From positions 1 through 21,938 of the forward strand of contig JBBQWX010000072.1 of the NCBI GenBank assembly GCA_038210185.1: a stretch of 21,938 nucleotides of DNA, read 5' to 3'. The position numbers and the translations under genes are program-made. Positions 9,013 through 15,543 of this stretch are shown piece after piece. The notes below the pieces were generated by a model. It was not told the DNA's origin and made no database searches. It saw only the letters and a program-made list of their open reading frames with translations. Each line of letters opens with the position of its first letter. Position 1 is the first letter of the stretch. Source of the stretch: Fodinibacter sp038210185 (GTDB taxonomy: Bacteria > Actinomycetota > Actinomycetes > Actinomycetales > Dermatophilaceae).

Positions 9013-10731
9013 TCTGACCCAGATCCGCAGGTAGCGGTGAGTCGTTGGGTGGTCTTCGGCGTGTGAGATGACGAGAGTGCCTGTCCTGCAAGGATACTCG
9101 AGGTTGTCGAAGACTTCGAGTTTCCGAGCGGGAAGGCACCCTGTCGGTGAAGAGAATACGTCGTGGTCGTGGTGGGCGAAAGCAGGTACGGGTCGGCGCG
9201 CCGGATCCGTCGTTGACCAGGTACTCGGGGATGGCTGCGGTCAGCGAGCTGGTTGACAGGTTGGCGGTGGTGTCGACGTTCGATGAGTTCATCCCGGCGA
9301 TCAAGACCCGGGCGCGGGGGTTGAGCGCGGGCGAGTTGGTACTGGCCCTGTCCTGCGCGCAGCTGCTGGGGCAGGATGCCCTGGTCGGGTTGGACCGGGT
9401 CCGTGCCGATACCGCCGGGCAGGTGTTGTCGCCGGTGGCGACGCCGGCGTCGACGACGGCGGGGGCGCTGGGCCGCCGGTTCGGGGCGGCGCAGCTCGCC
9501 GGGGTTGAGGCGGCGACCGCGCGGCTGGTGGCGCGGTGGCTGGGGCTGTTACCCGCGCGGCGCCGTTCCCCGTTGGTGTTGCGAGCTCCGACGATCGATC
9601 TGGACTCCACCGATGTGGAGGTGTTCGGGCGGGCCAAGGCTTCGGTGGCGTACAACTATCAGGGCCAGCGCGCCGGGCGCCCGCATGTGGCGACCTGGGC
9701 TGAGGCCGGGTTGCCGTTGGCCGCTGACCTGCTCGCGGGTAACGACGATGTCCGCCCGCGCTGTGCGGACCTGTTGACCAGGGCGGTCAAGGCCCTGCCG
9801 GCCGCGGTGTGTGCCCGGCCTCGGGTGCGCGCCGACGCCGGATACTTCACCGCTGACCTGGCGTTGGCCGCTGAGCGGGTGGGCGCCGACTACGCCGTCG
9901 CCGCCAAACGCAACAGTGCGTTGTGGCGCGAGCTGGCCGCAGTGCCTGCTGATGCGTGGACCCCGGCGCGGGGGATGCCCGGCGCGCAGGTCGCGGTAAT
10001 CGACTACGCCCCCGCGGGGTGGCCAACCGATGCGTACACCGTCGTGCGCCGGGTACGGGTCGAGGCCGCCGACATCTCCACCGACTCCAGATCCCGTCGT
10101 CGGCGCACGATCGCCAAGGACCAGCTCGCGTTGGCGCTCGGTGGCGAGCTGGACCACGCCTGGGCCGTCAGCTTCATCGTGACCAACCTGCCCACCAGCA
10201 CCCCCGCGGACGTCGTCGCGCTCGAGTGCTGGTTCAGGGGCCGCACCGACATCGAGGAACGGTTCCGCGAGGCCAAGCTCGGCGCCGGGCTCAACCACCT
10301 GCCATCAGGACACGCCGCGGTGAACACGCTATGGATGTGGGCGGCGCTCCTTGCCGGGGCGCTGTCGGTGATGCTGCAGTCCCTGACCGGCCTGGCCGAC
10401 GACGCCGGCACGGCACGCATGCCCCGGCTACGACACCAACTCCTTTGCGTGCCAGCCCGGCTCATCCACCACGCGCGCGGCCTCACCCTGCGACCGCCAC
10501 CAGGCGAGCACGCCCTGGCCGCAGTCCTGTCCCGCCTACGACAGCTACCCCACCCGGCCTGAACAGCCGCCCCCCCACCGGCCAAGGAGGACCTCGGAAA
10601 CCCGCCCCCCGGAACGACATCCGGGCCCTGCGCCTGCCCCAAACCACGAAAGACACCCACAGCCCACGAGATCAACCCACAATCACCTCAACAGGCCACC
10701 CCGCAACCGGTAACAGCGGATCTGGGTCTGA
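9013..10731. mobile_element. Complete IS1380-family insertion sequence with 5-bp target duplication
   Basis: The element spans 9018-10726 (1709 bp). Its left end begins CCCAGATCCGC and its right end finishes GCGGATCTGGG, a perfect 11-bp terminal inverted repeat. Beyond it the match continues imperfectly, with GTAGCGGT at the left against GTTACCGGT at the right. The flanking TCTGA at 9013-9017 is repeated at 10727-10731, as expected of a target-site duplication. One intact transposase gene fills the element. Matching ends, intact gene and intact duplication together suggest a recent insertion that may still be mobile. Confidence 0.9.
9147..10562 (+). CDS. IS1380-family DDE transposase
   Basis: This 471-residue protein cuts and rejoins the ends of the surrounding element. 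It begins with an Arg/Lys-rich DNA-binding segment. The DDE core is visible: DLDSTDVEVFG around residues 151-161 gives the first Asp, RADAGYF places the second Asp at 230, and RTDIEERFREAKLG (365-378) holds the final Glu in the form usual for IS1380 proteins. The length matches the family (about 450-480). The GTG start at 9147 has GGAAGG ten bases upstream. The frame is uninterrupted from start to stop. The gene sits inside the terminal repeats, 129 bp from the left end and 164 bp from the right end. Confidence 0.92.
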   Translation: MKRIRRGRGGRKQVRVGAPDPSLTRYSGMAAVSELVDRLAVVSTFDEFIPAIKTRARGLSAGELVLALSCAQLLGQDALVGLDRVRADTAGQVLSPVATPASTTAGALGRRFGAAQLAGVEAATARLVARWLGLLPARRRSPLVLRAPTIDLDSTDVEVFGRAKASVAYNYQGQRAGRPHVATWAEAGLPLAADLLAGNDDVRPRCADLLTRAVKALPAAVCARPRVRADAGYFTADLALAAERVGADYAVAAKRNSALWRELAAVPADAWTPARGMPGAQVAVIDYAPAGWPTDAYTVVRRVRVEAADISTDSRSRRRRTIAKDQLALALGGELDHAWAVSFIVTNLPTSTPADVVALECWFRGRTDIEERFREAKLGAGLNHLPSGHAAVNTLWMWAALLAGALSVMLQSLTGLADDAGTARMPRLRHQLLCVPARLIHHARGLTLRPPPGEHALAAVLSRLRQLPHPA

Positions 10732-10879
10732 ACGCGACAACCAACGCGAGGGCCCAAGACTCGCCACTTGATGCTTTACAGACCCAGCGCACACGGCAGC
10801 GGTGCCAGATCGCGCCGATGAACACCGAGGTGATCGCGGCCATCAGCATGGGGACCAAGGTTGGGTGGCCGGAACAATC

Positions 10880-10903
10880 GCGATGTGATACACTTCACAT
10901 CGC
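10880..10903. promoter_or_regulatory. CRP/GlxR-type operator, perfect TGTGA-N6-TCACA
   Basis: A perfect 9-bp inverted repeat, GCGATGTGA and TCACATCGC, is separated by 6 bases (10880-10888 and 10895-10903). Its core, TGTGA-N6-TCACA at 10884-10899, is the exact consensus bound by CRP-family regulators, including GlxR and Cmr-like proteins of actinobacteria. The centre lies about 53 bp before the chosen start of the small peptide gene, and about 155 bp after the end of the insertion element. It is therefore well placed to control the three-gene operon. Whether it activates or represses depends on the transcription start, which cannot be seen. Confidence 0.75.
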
Positions 10904-10944
10904 AGAATTCTATGCAGTTCGCCCATTCAGATTGGGGTACTACG

Positions 10945-11208
10945 ATGGAAAAGGCCGTCACGTCCAGGGGCCGACGGGCCAATATCTTGGTAGCGGAGAA
11001 AGGGTCGGGTCGCGCTGTACGTGTCTTTCATCCGGGCAAACTCACAGCGGAAGACATACGCCAGATCGACGACATCTTGATCAACAAGGTCATCTTTGAC
11101 CTCACTGGCTGCTCATGTTTGTCAGGCACGATTGACGTCATCTGGGAGCTGGACTTCGAGAACGTCCTTGAGGTGGAGCTCGGCGAGGCCGCGACTGTCG
11201 GCGGCTGA
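10945..11208 (+). CDS. Candidate RiPP precursor peptide with a C-terminal-half Cys-x-Cys core
   Basis: This 87-residue protein lies 8 bases upstream of the DUF692 enzyme gene, the usual place for the precursor of such enzymes. The first 50 residues would serve as leader and include a predicted helix (LTAEDIRQIDDILI, residues 33-46). The presumed core is DLTGCSCLSGTIDV (52-65), with the only two cysteines of the protein at 56 and 58. An acidic, hydrophobic tail follows. Characterised MNIO enzymes modify Cys, Asp or Asn in such cores. The ATG at 10945 was chosen because GGGG lies about 8 bases upstream. An in-frame ATG at 10912 is an alternative, adding 11 residues. I know no named family for the peptide. 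The modified residue and the product are inference. Confidence 0.65.
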   Translation: MEKAVTSRGRRANILVAEKGSGRAVRVFHPGKLTAEDIRQIDDILINKVIFDLTGCSCLSGTIDVIWELDFENVLEVELGEAATVGG

Positions 11209-11216
11209 GGCCGAGC

Positions 11217-12110
11217 GTGGCGTCAGCGCCATTGGTGGGATTGCTCTACAATCCCGCTATACCAATAGTTCTCGACGCGATCGGCTCGCGGGTCGACTTT
11301 GTTGAGGTTGTTCCCGATCGGCTGTGGTACGACAACGGTGCCGGAGCAAAGGGTGGTCGCTTCAACCATTCGCTCGGAGCTATCGAGGAGCTCAAGCGCT
11401 ACACCGCCGACCGCCCGGTCATCGGCCACGGGATCGGGCTTTCGTTGCCGAGCGCAATGCCGATCGACGAGGAACTGGTAGACGAGGTCGCGGCGTCGCA
11501 TCGCGACCTCGGGTATAGCTGGTACAGCGAGCACTTGAGCATGTTCATTGTACCCAACCGCAGCGTTCCGAATGCGCAGGCGGGACTGGGATTGCCGGTG
11601 GTGCTCGACGATGAGACGCTCGAGATTGTTGTCGACAAGGTGCGGGTGCTGGGCGCCGCGCTCGGAACCCGGATTCTTCTCGAGAACCCCACGATCTTTT
11701 CGCCGATCCCAGAGCCGGAGATGAGCGAGCCAGAATTCTTCAACCGGCTGTACTCCGAGACCGGTTGTGGCATGATCCTGGATCTTCACAACCTTTACGC
11801 AAACACGATCAATCTGGGGATCTCCGCCGAGGAGTACATTTCGGCGCTTGACCCGGGTGTGGTCGGTGAAATCCACGTGGCCGGCGGCGACACGCTCAAG
11901 GGCTTCTACACCGACTCCCACTCGCGTCCGACTCCTGACACGGTTTGGGAGTGGGCGCGGAACTGGGCGCCACGCTTCCCCAACCTGGCGGGGATCACAT
12001 TCGAGTACCACGAGTCCTACCACAAACGCCTCGGCATCAGCGGGGTCGCGCGCGAACTCGATCTCATGCACGACTTGGCAGCGCAAGTAGCCGAAGCCCG
12101 TCAGTCCTGA
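11217..12110 (+). CDS. DUF692-family multinuclear non-heme iron oxidative enzyme (MNIO, MbnB-like)
   Basis: The 297-residue protein has the TIM-barrel motif series of the DUF692/MbnB family. These are HGIGLSL (His71), SEHLS (His106), LLENP (Glu156), GMILDLHNLYAN (Asp189, His191), EIHVAG (Glu218, His220), DSHSRP (Asp233, His235) and FEYHES (Glu263). These supply the ligands for two or three iron ions. Relatives oxidise residues in precursor peptides, as in methanobactin (MbnB with MbnC) and the 3-thiaglutamate pathway (TglH with TglI). The length is typical. It starts with GTG 8 bases after the peptide gene stop, with a weak TGAGG upstream, so translation is probably coupled. The partner gene follows after 5 bases. 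The enzyme class is clear; the chemistry performed here is not known. Confidence 0.9.
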   Translation: MASAPLVGLLYNPAIPIVLDAIGSRVDFVEVVPDRLWYDNGAGAKGGRFNHSLGAIEELKRYTADRPVIGHGIGLSLPSAMPIDEELVDEVAASHRDLGYSWYSEHLSMFIVPNRSVPNAQAGLGLPVVLDDETLEIVVDKVRVLGAALGTRILLENPTIFSPIPEPEMSEPEFFNRLYSETGCGMILDLHNLYANTINLGISAEEYISALDPGVVGEIHVAGGDTLKGFYTDSHSRPTPDTVWEWARNWAPRFPNLAGITFEYHESYHKRLGISGVARELDLMHDLAAQVAEARQS

Positions 12111-12115
12111 TACCC

Positions 12116-12565
12116 ATGCTCGTCGACTTCCAGTGTGCGCTTGCAGATCTGACCGCTTCGCCCGAACTCTGCCGAGAAGCCCGCAAAGACCCACAGTCCC
12201 TCAAGGCCAGCTATGACCTGACCCCTAAAGAGTGGCGCCGGCTGGTCGCGATCGTGAACAGCGAGGGCATGCGAGCCAATTGCATGCTCTACCGCGCGAA
12301 TCGGCTCGCCCCTGTCGCGCTCAACCTACCCAAGACGTGCAGCGCACTCGGCGGCGACCTCAATAGAATCATCTCCGCGTACTGGGACAGCGAGCCGGTC
12401 ACGGACGTACATTTCCTCGTCGAGACCGACCGCTTCTGTCGCTTCTTGCGCGCCTGGCCTGGCCTGTCTGCCGCTGCCCTTGCCGAACTCGACCGGGAGG
12501 CTGCCATCGTCACCAGGAAGCTCGAGATCAGCCGCAGCACCGGCGGTTGGGGGGCGCACTCCTGA
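12116..12565 (+). CDS. MNIO partner protein, probably for precursor recognition
   Basis: This 149-residue protein begins 5 bases after the DUF692 gene stop, so the two are almost certainly translated together. It reads FQCALADLTASPELCREARKDP, then YDLTPKEWRRLVAIVNSEGM, then NCMLYRANRLAPVALNLP, and ends with ETDRFCRFLRAW. It is largely helical and soluble. All characterised MNIO systems need a second protein that binds the precursor leader and sits against the enzyme (MbnC, TglI, ChrI). The position, size and helical pattern fit that role, although I cannot align it to those proteins by eye. It contains five cysteines (7, 19, 56, 75, 108), which may be worth noting for a metal or redox role. 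The function is inferred from context. Confidence 0.65.
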   Translation: MLVDFQCALADLTASPELCREARKDPQSLKASYDLTPKEWRRLVAIVNSEGMRANCMLYRANRLAPVALNLPKTCSALGGDLNRIISAYWDSEPVTDVHFLVETDRFCRFLRAWPGLSAAALAELDREAAIVTRKLEISRSTGGWGAHS

Positions 12566-12573
12566 CGTCTGAA

Positions 12574-12590
12574 AGCACCCGCACGGTGCT
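12574..12590 (+). terminator. Possible weak terminator hairpin after the MNIO operon
   Basis: AGCACC at 12574-12579 pairs with GGTGCT at 12585-12590 across a 5-base loop, starting 8 bases after the last stop codon of the operon. No run of T follows, so it is at best an atypical terminator or an mRNA 3'-end stabiliser. Confidence 0.35.
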
Positions 12591-12599
12591 CTAGCGGGC

Positions 12600-12956
12600 G
12601 CAGAGGTGGTCACGTCCCGACTCGGCCTGTCAACGACGGCTTGAGACTGGCGATGGGGCGTTGTACGTCCCGCGTGCGGTCTCCGAGCCGAAGCCCCAGA
12701 CCGTGCTCTTGGGTAGACCTGGGGGCAGCACCTGCTGCCGCAACTGCTGCACCCCGATCACATAGCGGTCCACGGCGCCCACCGACGTGGGGGGCATCGC
12801 GGGCGGGACGAGGAGCGGCCGAACGTACGTGGAAATGGTCGAGGCATTGAGCAACGCGCCCTGCCGCAAGGGGACGGCATGGACTGCCCCACCGGCGTTG
12901 ACGAACAGGCCGGCCGCACCGGCCGCGCCGCCTGCCAGAACCGTGCGACGCGGCAA
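12600..12956 (-). pseudogene. N-terminal fragment of a Tat-exported multicopper oxidase
   Basis: The minus strand encodes a twin-arginine export signal (PRRTVLAGGAAGAAGLF) and then STYVRPLLVPPAMPPT, YVIGVQQLRQQVLPPGLP and STVWGFGS. This is the characteristic start of bacterial multicopper oxidases (laccase/CotA-like), in which the first cupredoxin domain begins. After ARGTYNAPSP the frame meets a stop. A shifted frame can be read as VVDRPSRDV, resembling the next strand, and then similarity ends. All copper-binding His motifs are missing, so it cannot be active. The start is uncertain: a TTG at 12956 fits the reading, while a good GGGAGG lies somewhat too far upstream. An intact protein would be about 450-600 residues and act outside the membrane. 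Confidence 0.65.
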
Positions 12957-13344
12957 CGTGGACCTGGCTGTTCCTCCCTGCCCGACCCCCCTGCAGAGGC
13001 CGGTTGGTCCAAGGTCCGCGGGGGTCCAGACGCTGTCAATGGCCCGATCGAGCCATTGATCCGACAGCCCTCGGGGGCTGCGGCGGGGCTGCTGTGGCGT
13101 CGGTTGAGCGCGTCAGGCCTCGATGCTCCGCCCAGACACCGAGGCCAAGCCAACGCTGGGGCTGCGACCAGCTCGACACATTCCGCAAGCGTGCGGTGCC
13201 GCAACCAGCCGCCTCGCTGCGTGACTCCGTATCGATGACCGACGAGCGCCGCGGGTGGTGAACGCGACGCGGATGAGGGGCCAGTCCGCTTCGACGAAAC
13301 AGGGCACAGCGTGGACGGCGATGGTGCGGTCTACTGGGTCGCGT
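12957..13344. other. Spacer of about 390 bp with palindromes
   Basis: No gene is convincing between the multicopper oxidase fragment and the hydrolase stop, both on the minus strand. The stretch holds the operator-like palindrome at 13036-13059 and a compact hairpin at 13065-13080 (CAGCCC-TCGG-GGGCTG). It probably contains the old promoter of the oxidase gene. Confidence 0.5.
13036..13059. promoter_or_regulatory. 24-bp palindrome, candidate operator
   Basis: TCAATGGC at 13036-13043 and GCCATTGA at 13052-13059 are perfect inverted repeats around an 8-base spacer whose centre is CGATCG. The site lies 80-103 bp upstream of the multicopper oxidase fragment, on the side where its promoter should be. 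A dimeric regulator could bind it. I do not recognise which family. Confidence 0.45.
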
Positions 13345-14307
13345 TCACTTGCGGTCCCATTGCACGACGCCGCCGGAGGCCGCGACGATCGACTCACTGG
13401 CCAGGTAGGCGGCGGCCACGGCGTCGTCCCGGACGTGGGCGTCGATGAAGGCTCGGATCGCTGAACCGAGCCACGCGTGCATGTCGTCGCAGATGATCTG
13501 GTCGTGGACGGCAGCGAGGCAGGCCCTGGTGTCGCCCGCGAACACGGTGTGTTGGGCGCCCTCGTGCTCGATCCAGAGCAGGTACTTGTCGCCGCCGGGC
13601 ATGTACTCGAACGGGTCGCGTCTTTCGTGGGGGGCGTCACCGTCGCGGGCTCCGGTGCACATCAGCACCGGTCGGTGCACGGTGTCCCAGGATGTTGGCA
13701 GGAAACCGTCGTCGCCGGCCCCCTCGGGTGACAGTGCCACGAACGCTTTGGGGCGGTGGTCCTGTGCGAAGGACAGTCCCAGGCCGGGCATGTACTCGCG
13801 GCCCGCTCCAGCCACCATCATCGCCGACCCCGACCCGGAGGAGTGGCCGAGATAGGCCACCGCTGAGAGGTCGAACAGGTCGGACCACGGGGGCGTGTCG
13901 TCCAACTCGGTCAGGGCGCCCACGACATGGACGAAGTCCAGCGGGCGGTCGTAGTTGAGGTGCTTGAACTCGCGGCACTGCGGCAGGGTCCCGCCCAGGT
14001 TCATCGTGAGGACGATCCGTTCGATGTCCGTTCGCGGTGTATGGGCGATGGCAACCGCAAAGTAGCCGTGGCGGGCGACGAGCTCGGCCCATTCATCCAG
14101 GGCGCCTTGCGGGTTGACGTGTCCGAACGCACCCCCGTGTGACAGCACCACCACCGGCATCGGCTGAGGAGCAGACGGGGACCACCTGACCGCTACGGGG
14201 ATCGGGCGATCCAGCTGACCCACGCGCTCAGGGTCGGTCAGCAGGAGCTCGCGGCGCTCGATGTCGGCGAAGTCCAAGGACGGGTACAGGAGTGCGGGAT
14301 CCCCCAT
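13345..14307 (-). CDS. Alpha/beta hydrolase (PAF-acetylhydrolase/dienelactone-hydrolase-like)
   Basis: The 320-residue protein shows the alpha/beta-hydrolase order of motifs. MPVVVLSHGGAFGHVNP (50-66) gives the HGG oxyanion region. YLGHSSGSGSAMM (152-164) is the nucleophile elbow with Ser156. LMCTGARDGDAP (215-226) offers the acid at Asp222 or Asp224, and EGAQHTVF (249-256) gives the catalytic His253. Such enzymes hydrolyse esters or similar bonds; the substrate is not predictable. No signal peptide is visible. The ATG at 14307 (MGDPALLYP) was chosen because the frame, although open to 14613, is low complexity upstream of it. The start lacks a strong Shine-Dalgarno sequence. The gene is transcribed away from the DUF2795-like gene, so the two share a divergent upstream region (14308-14566). 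Confidence 0.85.
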   Translation of the reverse strand: MGDPALLYPSLDFADIERRELLLTDPERVGQLDRPIPVAVRWSPSAPQPMPVVVLSHGGAFGHVNPQGALDEWAELVARHGYFAVAIAHTPRTDIERIVLTMNLGGTLPQCREFKHLNYDRPLDFVHVVGALTELDDTPPWSDLFDLSAVAYLGHSSGSGSAMMVAGAGREYMPGLGLSFAQDHRPKAFVALSPEGAGDDGFLPTSWDTVHRPVLMCTGARDGDAPHERRDPFEYMPGGDKYLLWIEHEGAQHTVFAGDTRACLAAVHDQIICDDMHAWLGSAIRAFIDAHVRDDAVAAAYLASESIVAASGGVVQWDRK

Positions 14308-14566
14308 CCGACGAGGGTATCCGCCAGGCGGTGCCCCGTCACCTAGCGTCACCTGCACCCTATGAACTGCAGCAGTGGATGAGGAGTTGTTGAGACTCGG
14401 CCATGGCCAGGCCTCTGCGAGGGCCAACCCTCCCTTGCGCTCGGTGCTGCCGGTTCCACCGGATATGACGAGGGTGCGGTCCACTGGCCGTTCGCGTGGT
14501 TTGCGCAGGAGGGGTACGGTGCAAACACCACCCGCGGCGCCTCCGTCGTGGGAGGAGGGGTAAGTG

Positions 14567-14821
14567 ATGAATATCTTCCGTACGGCGGGTACCGGTCTGG
14601 AGTCCGACCTCACGCAGATCCGAGAATCGCTGGGCCAGGTGCGCTTTCCTGCTCAGCCAGACGACGTTCTGGCGGCGCTGGTGCGGGGGCGCGCCCCCTC
14701 GCGGCTGTTGTGGCGTGTAGGCGGACTGCCGCGCACCCAGCGCTACCACTCGCTCGACGACCTCTGCACTCACGTCGCTCGTGGGTCCGGCCCGGGTGCA
14801 CCACCGCCACCGGGTCGCTGA
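14567..14821 (+). CDS. Small DUF2795-like protein
   Basis: This 84-residue protein has IRESLGQVRFPAQPDDVLAAL followed by APSRLLWRVGGLP and QRYHSLDDLCTHV. The layout matches DUF2795 proteins: a strand, the phrase FPAxxDDVL, a helix, LP, then Y and a final helix. DUF2795 is a small fold of unknown biochemical role, common in actinobacteria. A strong GGAGGAGGGG (14551-14560) precedes the ATG at 14567; an in-frame GTG at 14564 is a less likely alternative. A Pro/Gly-rich tail ends the protein. The 54-residue gene follows 45 bases later, probably in the same transcript. Confidence 0.6.
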   Translation: MNIFRTAGTGLESDLTQIRESLGQVRFPAQPDDVLAALVRGRAPSRLLWRVGGLPRTQRYHSLDDLCTHVARGSGPGAPPPPGR

Positions 14822-14866
14822 CCCGCCTCAGGAGACGGGCTCGTCCCTACGGTCAAGGAGTGCTAC

Positions 14867-15031
14867 ATGGCAGACGAAGCGATCACCGAGTGCGAGCAGT
14901 GCGGGGTGGGGGTCCTGAACCCCGGCCTGCATGACCGGTGGCACCGGGGCCAGGGGCAGCCCACGGCTCCGGCCCCCTTCGCCGCTGTCACGCTGACGCC
15001 AAGCCGGCAGCGCCCCCCCTGGTCGGCCTGA
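14867..15031 (+). CDS. 54-residue protein with a C2H2-like zinc knuckle
   Basis: A short frame opens at ATG 14867 with AAGGAG at 14855-14860, an ideal ribosome site, and ends with TGA at 15029-15031. The first half holds Cys9-x2-Cys12 and His22-x3-His26 (ECEQCGVGV, then GLHDRWH), spaced as in a classical single zinc finger. The second half is Pro/Ala-rich and probably disordered. It lies 45 bases after the DUF2795-like gene on the same strand, so co-transcription is likely. Single-finger proteins of this sort occur in actinobacteria, often without known function. It could bind nucleic acid or a protein. Confidence 0.65.
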   Translation: MADEAITECEQCGVGVLNPGLHDRWHRGQGQPTAPAPFAAVTLTPSRQRPPWSA

Positions 15032-15204
15032 CGCTCGGCGCCGGCGCCTCTGGACACCGCAGTCGGGACACTTCATCACCGCGAGGAGTGCACGACGAAG
15101 CTGACAGCCGCCAACCGGCCTATCGCCGCTGCCGGGCCGCTGAAGAAACCACAGTCATGACCTGGGTGAACTGGCCGCTCTTGACGAGCCGCGCACCAAG
15201 AACG

Positions 15205-15369
15205 TCACTGATGAGGGCCCGCATAGACGTCGATCGTCACCACACACCCCCGCAAGGGTGCGGTGTCAGCGATTCCGAGCGCCTCGGTGGCCTCGATGGG
15301 CAGGCGGCCCGGTATCCACGTTCGGGAAACCTTTGGCACGCAGTCACTTCCGATCCTCAGGGGTCGCAC
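15205..15369 (-). other. Possible small minus-strand gene or remnant
   Basis: A frame from GTG 15369 to TGA 15205 encodes 54 residues with a balanced composition, including SRTWIPGRLPIEATEALGI and LRGCVVTIDVYAG. GGAAGAG lies about 8 bases before the start. The residues look more like a real protein than the neighbouring antisense frames. I do not recognise the family, and it might be the end of a longer, decayed gene. Confidence 0.25.
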
Positions 15370-15451
15370 GAGGAGTGCTCTTCCTGGTCGACCGCCGGGA
15401 CGGCCGAGGACGCCCTTCGCCCAGCGGGACCTGCGTGACGGCTCCCGTGAC

Positions 15452-15472
15452 CACCTGACGTGGTCAGGTGGA
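15452..15472. promoter_or_regulatory. Perfect 9-bp inverted repeat upstream of the operon
   Basis: CCACCTGAC at 15452-15460 faces GTCAGGTGG at 15464-15472 with only 3 bases between. An overlapping alternative, GACCAC-CTGAC-GTGGTC, can also form. The repeat ends 71 bases before the ATG of the first gene. It may be an operator or an mRNA hairpin in the leader; sequence alone does not decide. Confidence 0.45.
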
Positions 15473-15543
15473 TGGCGCGTCGCTGCGCCTTGACGCCCGC
15501 TGAGTCTCCGGAGGATGGTGAACCCAGCACAGAGGGGGCAGCG

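Larger units (their letters stand above)
15032..15543. other. Spacer of about 510 bp before the split-protease operon
   Basis: Apart from the possible minus-strand frame at 15205-15369, I see no gene. The last 100 bases hold a strong palindrome (15452-15472) and a GAGGGGG ribosome site. The operon promoter is expected here. Confidence 0.5.

Noticed and set aside
11223..12194. A 323-residue minus-strand open frame opposite the DUF692 gene
   Set aside because: It is a mirror of the conserved DUF692 coding sequence with no recognisable motif.
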